In this document: piece by piece, positions 56,970 to 64,000 of the stretch
How the letters are laid out: the number at the start of each line of letters is the position of its first letter
Numbering within the stretch: the first letter of the stretch is position 1
NCBI GenBank assembly: GCA_037903355.1
Contig: JBAJFE010000047.1
Span: forward strand, 1,423,515-1,487,514
Direction of reading: 5' to 3'
Source of the DNA: Trichuris trichiura
Lineage: Eukaryota; Nematoda; Enoplea; Trichinellida; Trichuridae
DNA length: 64,000 nucleotides
The notes under the pieces: model-generated
Database searches by the model: none
What the model saw: only the letters and a program-made list of their open reading frames with translations
What the model was told of the DNA's origin: nothing
Program-made: the position numbers and the translations under genes

Positions 56970-58945
56970 ATGCTGTCCATCGCCATGAATCCAGCCTTTA
57001 TGCAATCGTTTGCCGCCGAATGCAAGCCGTCGCTGTCGTTTGAAGTTTCACCGGTGAGCAATAGCAATAATGCAAGCTCACCATCTTGTCTGGGTCCGGT
57101 TAAGGGTCCGCCTCCAGGAGGGACCCCAACGCCAGCAGCAAGCTTTTGTCCTCCGGGTTTCCCTCTACCCACATCCCGATGCAGCCCATGGACTAGCGGA
57201 GTCGACTCAACAGCGGCAAGTACATATCCGCTGGCTCAAGGTTCGGTTCGCGTCAGCCCCGGCTATTACTACGACGCGGCCAGTCGGGATATGGAGAGAA
57301 AATCATCGCAAGTCGCGGCGGCGGCAGCCGCTGCGGCTGCCCTCAAGATGTGGCCAACCGGATATGAATTTTCGCACGGCGCCACTACGAATACTACGGG
57401 AGCCAACAATGGTAGCACGTCAAGCGCTATGGAGATGTATGCTAACTTGGCTCAGCAAACATGGCCTTACAGTACATACCATCATCATCACCATCATGCC
57501 GCACCTCAAACACATCCAACCTACGATCGAAGTCTCAATCCTTTCCAAGTAGACTTTTCTTTATCAGCATTATCATTACGCGAGATGATCACTTTTCATT
57601 CCATGTTTGCTCGCAGTTTCAGACGACACCAGCCGAGCTCAACTTTGGTCCAGTGGCCAGGTATCAACCAAGTACAATCGCTTTGGGTGAAGTAACTCCG
57701 CACGCAAGTACATTTGGACAAGGTACGTTTCCGAGCAATGGCCGAGAGACCACCCGCGCTCATTGTAGGCAGCAACAATTTTATAATATGGCCCGTAAAC
57801 ATTTAATTGCCACATTACCGTCCCCCATCTGCCTTTGCTATCATTGAAACCCTCTTTGGTTAACAGCTTTTGTTGAAACGTAATGGGCATTAGGCATATC
57901 CCGTCCAATGATCAACTGGCATTTACAAGCCGATAGAGACTTCTGATTATTCTTTTTTTTATATATATGCTTATATATACTCTGAGCACTTTGGCTAAGG
58001 AAGGTCAAAAGGTTAAGAGAGACCATCTTGGGTGTCGGCTAGCGAACAAAGATGTCCTTTTTCCTGCTCACCCTACGGGGTCGCTTGTCCTCCTTAGACT
58101 GGCCATTAGCAAAATCAGCAATGGCCATTCGGGTAGCAGGTTGGCGCTTCCTTTTCTGTTCAAAAATGACAGTGAATTATGGTCGTGGCCATAGGTGAAA
58201 ATTAATAGGCAGCGAACGAACAACGGTAATATGATTTACTGCCCAAAGGCGGTTGCAGTCCCTCGACGTGAGGGCAATTCGGAAAAAAGACGCTTCCACT
58301 TTCTTTCTTCGGCCACGAGCAACGCCGGCCGGTGGAACGCCTTAAGGTGCGCCTTTCGAGCGCGGCTCACCCTTGCAAAAGCGATTGTGTCATTCGCGTC
58401 AGTCGACATTGCTACCGGTTTGCCTGTAAAAATGACCAGCTTCGAGCCGATGCGACCAAATAGCCGACTTTATTTATTGTCGCGGCATAACGGAGCAACC
58501 ATTTGCGTCGTACGTACGTGTTAGTGTTTGTTAGGTCGGTCGCCTTGAATTTAATCTCAAATTGAGTCGTCAGGTGCGTGTTAGCGAAATTGAAAGCGAT
58601 ATCTATTTATTGCCAACCGGCCGCAACCTATATACAACGCTTTAAATTGAAGAACACGGACTGGAATGGACCAACGCTATTGCCGTTAGGAAGAAACGCA
58701 AGCCGTATACGAAGTATCAAACTTTGGAGTTGGAGAAGGAGTTCTTGTACAATGCTTACGTGTCCAAGCAAAAACGATGGGAATTGGCCCGAAGTTTGGC
58801 GCTTACGGAACGCCAAGTAAAGATATGGTTTCAAAATAGAAGGATGAAGCAAAAAAAGCAGCAACAGAGGGCCCAGGCGGAGGCTACGAGCACCTCTCAG
58901 GGACCCTCATTGAGTCATTGCTCCTCCTCAACGCCGCCCAGCTGA
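56970..58945 (+). CDS. Abd-B: Abdominal-B class (posterior) Hox transcription factor
   Basis: Homeodomain transcription factor that sets posterior body identity; it acts in the nucleus. Exons 56970-57548, 57623-57722 and 58653-58945, phases closing, about 323 aa. An alternative start is the ATG at 56985. Exon 1 is Ser/Pro/Ala-rich with a nine-Ala run and a six-His run, typical low-complexity activation/repression sequence. Exon 2 encodes [15 protein letters not shown]. Exon 3 carries a Trp before the homeodomain ([17 protein letters not shown]), as in Abd-B/Hox9-13, then [20 protein letters not shown] and [19 protein letters not shown]. Helix 3 residue after NRRMK is Gln where insects and vertebrates mostly have Asn. 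The intron before the homeobox is 930 nt. AATAAA is at 59168. No other Hox gene is visible in the window. Confidence 0.94.
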
Positions 58946-61900
58946 CTGCCATTGCTTTCTTACCTTTGTCGGGGCTTTGGGTGATCTTAAAGCTGCCCTG
59001 TATGCCCGTATACGCTCTCACACCAAAGATCTTCTACCCGTTAACAATGGAACGACTTGATTCCGTCATTCTTTCAAAATGTTTCCCGCGCCTCTCTCTC
59101 TCTCTGTCTCTACTCACCGAAGCGTTAGTGCAGCTCGTCCGTCGTATTATTTATTTCGTGTAGGAGGAATAAAGTAAATTTTTAAAATCCTTGACCCCAA
59201 CCTTCTTGATGCTCAGTTAACGTAGGCGGAAAAGTTGCGCATATTTTCGCTAAACAATTCATCAAATATCCATTCGGTAAACTACTGGAAAGAAGCGTAG
59301 TCTTTTTTTGCCTTTGCTCATTATCCAACTTGCTCAATGCTGCCTCGTGTTACGCGAAGCCCGAAGTTGAGCCAATCGTCGTCGTCTTAGATTTTTGTTG
59401 CCCAGCTAAAGACAGCTGTTTGAAAGTGGTCGTCGTATTAGCCGCCTTTGAGACTTGAGCAATTTGACTTATCATTGAGAGAAGGTGGTTTTGTTTTTCC
59501 ACTTGCGCAACGACCCTTTAAATTGCGCCCTAATGCCAATTGGCAATGGACCTAATTGGGCGCGTCAGGTTCGTCTTGGAGAAATAACGACTTTTGAACT
59601 GTTTGCCAAGCGCGTATAATCGCTAAACAAATTCCGGCCTAATTCCCTAATAGTTAGCGAAAGTCACGTTGGTCGCCCTTACCGAGGGAACAAAAGCTCA
59701 AGCGAGCACGTCAAAAGAGCTTTGCAAGTAGCGGCAATGTACGCGAATGGCGAAAGTATGACGCGTACTTTTTCAAATAATACATTGCCTACTTGTGCCG
59801 CTGCTGCTGCTGCTGCTGCTCGAAGAACTTTGATTTTTCTGCATACGCCACGTGAGCAATGGATATTGCACGTAGAAAAGCACTTTGCTCTCCGTACATT
59901 GAAATGAAGCATCTCTTTTCAAGTATACAGCTTTTGTGCCCACTTTAAACCATTATCCGGATAAGCCGTTAGTAAAATTCTCTTGACACCCAAGGAAAAT
60001 GTTTAGTTTACGTTATGCAAATTAATCATGAATAAACTCTCTTTTTGAAGCCATGAAAATTTTCAAGTCGTACCAGAGCATACAGCGCCAGAAAGTAATC
60101 GTTGGCTTCATAAGCAATACAAAAAGAAGTATTCTTAAAAATCGTCCTTCGCGTCGGATTGTCGGATTAGTTGTTAAAATCGTTTAGAACACTTTTATTC
60201 CATCCTTTCCGACGAGGATAATGTTTACGGGTAAACGTCGTTGTTGGTCGACCCGCGCTTACTTCGGCAAGTCGAAACAACGATTCGGCAAAGCTACAAG
60301 ACAATATGGCGGTTTTATTAGTCCGTGGACGGTTTGGCGCGTGCAAACATGATTAAACTATTTCTGTTTACCGCAGCGGGCTCTGCTTTCGCCTGGCAAG
60401 GGATGCTTGTATGCCGGGTGATCGTAAAATCTTTTTATTGCCTAATTTCCAACCGTCACTCCTCCTTTGACTTGATTCAGCTTTGTCCCTGCGAAATTGT
60501 CGGCCATTTTGGAAAACGTGTTGGTCTTCTGCTCCTGGCTGACGGACGCTGCCCTTTAGGGCAAAACACACAAGTTCCATTCGATATTCGCGCGCCTCAA
60601 CTATTGTAGGCGTCGTAGTGCATAGAGCTTTATCGAAGGGGGCAAAATTGAAAGTGCTTTTTCGAATTGGCCCTCTTTTGAGTAAGAAACTGTTGGATAG
60701 AGATATCAGACGATTTAATTTGCGGAAAAACATTGTATTAGTCGCTAGCAATAGCGAATGCTTGGTTTACGTAAGAGTTTTAAAGTTAAATGTTTTTTTA
60801 ATGAGGGGAAAACATGATGGCCGCGCTCCTTTTATAAGTACATTAGGAGATAGGAAGGAGTTCCGGAAGCTTAATGCTGCACGCGGTTTGCTCTTTCAAC
60901 GCTCCTAGAACGACCACTAAACGGAAGTTATTCCTATTGTTATTTATTTTACAACTACGCCAGCTGCTAGTGAAGAGCCACCATTTTCTTTTTGCCACAA
61001 TATGGCACGATTGTTTATTGGGGCCACCGATCGGATGGATAACAACGAGCCACAGTGAATAGGAATTGGCCCTGAACATTATTGTTGCCAAGGCGGACCG
61101 GTACAGGTGGTAACGTGCCGACAAAGAAGTGCCATTGGTTAATTGGGGCAAAACAATCGGACAAAATTGCCATCTTTTCAAGTCGTTTCAAAAGTCGGCC
61201 CACCTTAGCCGATCTGTCCTACGGCGGTATCTTTCAACGCCGTCCGTTTTAACGTTTGTTCGAACAACGGACGGAACGAGCGATTCGCCAGTTGCTTCCA
61301 GAGAGCATTCGCAGGTGGCATTTTATTATCTCGTTTGGCAATTTGGCCCGGCGAGAATGCCGAAATGCTGTGAATAGTAGAGCAGTTAAGCGCCACATTA
61401 CTGCCACCATTGTAAGCTGCTTGTCAATGCACGCCACCACTGCATTGAACAAACGACAACAAAAAAACCTCAAGTCTTCAAAATGTACGGTAACGGCGGC
61501 AGGGCTGCTTTGGCAAGGAAAAGTTATTAAAACAAAAAAGCATACCTACCAAATGTATAACTAAATCATTTAACAACAACTACATTGTAGTAGGTTTTAG
61601 AAAATTATCCATAAAAGGTCGAAGAGAATAAAAATTTCATTCGGACATCGACTTGATGCTTTTTAGAGCGTTGTTCCTTCGAGAATGACTGTTTATCGAT
61701 GAAAGCAGCAATTTGACGCATAATTGGGACAGCATTAAAAAGAATCGCACTTCCAGTACGTAACAATAAGCTAAAAATGCCATTTAAGTGGTGCACGGTA
61801 ATTCGAAATTTTGCGAACATTTTTTAGCGGTAAAAATCTTGGCGTTTTAGTCATAGTCACAGATTTCTTATAGCTTTGTACAATATCTACAAATAACGAT

Positions 61901-62840
61901 ATTAAGGCGTACAAAAACCTCCCGCATGTTTAAAATGTTCAGCCGTTATAACCATACAACTTCGAAACGCATTTTAGGAATTTAAATGTAATTTTAAAGT
62001 TAAGACATGCCGTTGGATTTCCATTAGATCTTTTTGCGGCTTTTTTCCGTTCCGCCAAAGTGTATCCGTAAAATATGGAAACAAGCGACCTACCAACCAG
62101 CGGAACACGCTGAAAGCTATATGCGTTATTCTCTGTTATTTTCCTAATAATCTGCTCATCCTTTGACTGGTAGGGAATTTGGTTCGCTATCTTACAAATG
62201 CGCATCTGAGGACGGGAGAAAGCTGCGAAAAAACCAAGTGAACTGCCGTAAGGTAGCACTTTTTTACTTGACTATTTAGTAAGCGCTATTTCTGAAAGTT
62301 AACAGCTTTCCACGAACAAGGCAAACGTGGCGGCAATGACTGAAGGCGGTAAATTTATTAGTCTGCATGGAAAAGGATGGGCAGCACAGATTGTACTTTA
62401 TTATCTTCCATTACAGAATGTGGTCGCATATTTTTATGTGCGCGCCTGTTCGTTCCCACGGCGACTTCTTGTTGACGTTCGCTAAAAACATCATATTCCG
62501 AAAGCATTAAATCGAGATCGAGCCAAGCATTTGGCGCTGCTTCGCTTTTGCAAGTTGGCTGCGCGGTAAAGAAAAAAAAATTGAAGCAAAGTAAACGGAC
62601 GTACGAAAAAATGAAAGTGCTTCGCAATGACCTTTGGACATTTTGCTCTATTGCGAAAGTGGAAATGGCGGAACAAAATTTAAAAAAACAACAACCACAC
62701 CAGCGCGCGACATGCCAACACAACTTGAAGCATTCTGAGCGAATTTCGTGATTTACAGCTTAAGTGTTGAAATTATTATTATATAAATTCTCGTCGTTAG
62801 CAATACGTAACTGAACGAAGTAATAATTACGTATTGCTCG
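58946..62840. other. Downstream of Abd-B, no gene recognised
   Basis: It holds the Abd-B 3'UTR (AATAAA at 59168) and a (CTG)n run at 59798-59820. Open frames on both strands (60325-60751, 60843-61564, 62358-62751) have no recognised domains. No conserved Hox-cluster microRNA (miR-10 or iab-4 type) seed was seen. Confidence 0.4.
59798..59820 (+). repeat. CTG trinucleotide repeat
   Basis: Seven GCTGCT-type units downstream of Abd-B; encodes short Ala or Ser runs in chance open frames. Confidence 0.8.
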
Positions 62841-64000
62841 GGTGCGCCTTCGTAGGTAAACAGAAAGCAGGCGTAAGGGTGGGAGCGCGCTGTGCAGGCC
62901 TGGCGCTCTACGCTGCTCAGGCGACCAATCGCCATTGCGGCTCGCAGGCAACGGCGCTGCGGGTCACGGTCGCTCGCTCTATGCACCTTCGTAGGTAAAG
63001 AGGGAGGCTGCAGGCTGGCCGGCCGCCGGCGCCGGCCGCTCACGTGCTCAGGCCACCAATCGCCATCGCGCCTCATAGGCAACGGAGCTGCGGGGTCACG
63101 TCTGCTCGCGGGTGCGCCTTCGTAGGGCAACAGAAAAAGCAGGCGTAACGGTAGCGGCGCCGCTGCGCAGGCTGGGCGCTCTACGCTGCTCAGGCGACCA
63201 ATCGCCATCGCGCCTCGCAATCAACGGAGCGGCGGGGTACGCTCCGCCTCGCTCTTCGTAGGTAAACAGAAAGCAGGCGTAACGGTGGAGGCGCGCTGTG
63301 CTGGCCTGGGCGCTCTACGCTGCTCAGGCGACCAATCGCCATCGCGGCTCGCAGGCAACGGCGCTGCGGGGTCACGCTGGCTCGCTGATGCACCTTCGTA
63401 GGTAAACAGAAAGGAGGCGTAAGGGTGGAGGCGCGCTGTGCAGGCCTGGGCGCTCTACGCTGCTCAGGCGACCAATCGCCATCGCGCCTCGCAGGCAACG
63501 GAGCTGCGGGGTCACGCTCGCTCGCGGGTACACCTTCGGTAGGTAAACAGAAAGGAGGCGTAAGGGTGGAGCGCGCTGTGCTGACCTCGGCGCGCTCTAC
63601 GCGGCTCAGGCGACCAATCGCCATCGCGCCTCGCAGGACGCAGCTGCGGGGTCACGCTGGCTCGCGCGTGCACCTTCGTAGGTAAACAGAAAGGAGGCGT
63701 AAGGGTGGAGGCGCGCTGTGCTGACCTGGGCGCTCTCCGCTGCTCAGGCGACCAACCGCCATCGCGCCTCGGAGGCAACGGCGCTGCGGGGTCACGCTCG
63801 CTCGCGGATGCACCTTCGTAGGTAAACAGAAAGGAGGCGTAAGGGTGGAGGCGCGCTGTGCTGACCTGGGCGCTGTACGCTGCTCAGCCGACCAACCGCC
63901 ATCGCGCCTCGCAGGCACCGGAGCTGCGGGGTCACTCTCGCTCGCGGGTGCACCTTCGTAGGTAAACAGAAAGGAGGCTTAAGGGTGGAGGCGCGCTGTG
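62841..64000. repeat. GC-rich 140-bp satellite, at least eight units, running off the right edge
   Basis: The anchor CCTTCGTAGG (or a variant) recurs at about 62847, 62996, 63117, 63253, 63393, 63533, 63673, 63813 and 63953, spacing 149, 121, 136, then 140 five times. Shared blocks: GTAGGTAAACAGAAAG, GGCGTAAGGGTGGAG, GCGCGCTGTGC, CTGCTCAGGCGACCAATCGC, CGCGCCTCGCAGGCAACGG. Units at the left edge are diverged in length while those to the right are uniform, as expected for an array edge. Open frames on both strands are by-products of the repeat. Confidence 0.95.

Noticed and set aside
56666..57172. 168-aa minus-strand frame over the Abd-B start
   Set aside because: Low-complexity complement of Abd-B coding sequence with no domain.
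57070..57552. 160-aa frame overlapping Abd-B exon 1
   Set aside because: It is a shadow of the Ser/Pro/Ala-rich Abd-B frame; only the other frame joins exon 2 and the homeobox in phase.
62753..63918. Proline/arginine-rich proteins encoded on either strand
   Set aside because: The open frames lie entirely in the 140-bp satellite and repeat with its period; they follow from GC content and unit length.
1..64000. CRISPR arrays, operons, bacterial promoters
   Set aside because: All genes are intron-containing animal genes; the repeat arrays have no spacer pattern.

Overview
The window is nuclear DNA of a small animal, most likely an ecdysozoan. A nematode-like lineage fits best, but the sequence alone cannot prove it. 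Evidence: all conserved genes are eukaryotic and split by many introns; most introns are very short (commonly 45-65 nt, a few of only 27-35 nt) with TTTCAG-type acceptors; a posterior Hox gene (Abdominal-B class) is present; and Penelope-like retroelements (PLEs) carry GIY-YIG endonuclease domains. There is no prokaryotic gene organisation, no rRNA and no CRISPR.

Gene-dense left half (1-31 kb). In order: first exons of DPH1 (-), ARMC1 (-), a voltage-gated proton channel (+), TMEM120 (-) with a possible gene nested in an intron on the other strand, TM2D2 (+), mitochondrial Hsp90/TRAP1 (+, 15 exons, 705 aa), V-ATPase proteolipid subunit c (-), a small single-span membrane protein (-), and AP-3 complex subunit beta (-, about 22 exons). 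Reading-frame phases close for TMEM120, TM2D2, TRAP1, V-ATPase c, the small protein and the proton channel, so those models are well supported. The AP-3 beta model has one unresolved junction, and ARMC1 has a frame problem at its 5' end.

Mobile-element story. One 5.5-kb AP-3 beta intron holds a PLE (PLE-1) with a 14-bp target-site duplication. A second PLE from a different family (PLE-2) is inserted inside the PLE-1 reading frame with its own 13-bp duplication. Two further insertions, in a TRAP1 intron and 3' of AP-3 beta, are short palindromes made only of inverted PLE terminal repeats, each with a 12-13 bp duplication. All of these termini carry a motif with the parts of a minimal hammerhead ribozyme; between the two families stem I and stem II differ by compensatory changes.

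Gene-poor right half (31-64 kb). The only confident genes are single-exon CKS1 (-) and Abdominal-B (+, 3 exons, homeobox in the last). About 18 kb before CKS1 and 6 kb before Abd-B have no recognisable gene. They hold local tandem repeats (three 380-bp units, two 191-bp units with inverted octamer motifs), simple repeats and a possible OTU-protease remnant. The last 1.2 kb is a GC-rich 140-bp satellite that runs off the right edge.

The conserved genes are mostly housekeeping: diphthamide synthesis, organelle membrane proteins, mitochondrial chaperone, vacuolar acidification and lysosome-related sorting. They do not form one pathway; V-ATPase c, AP-3 beta and possibly the proton channel share a link to acidic compartments, which may be coincidence.
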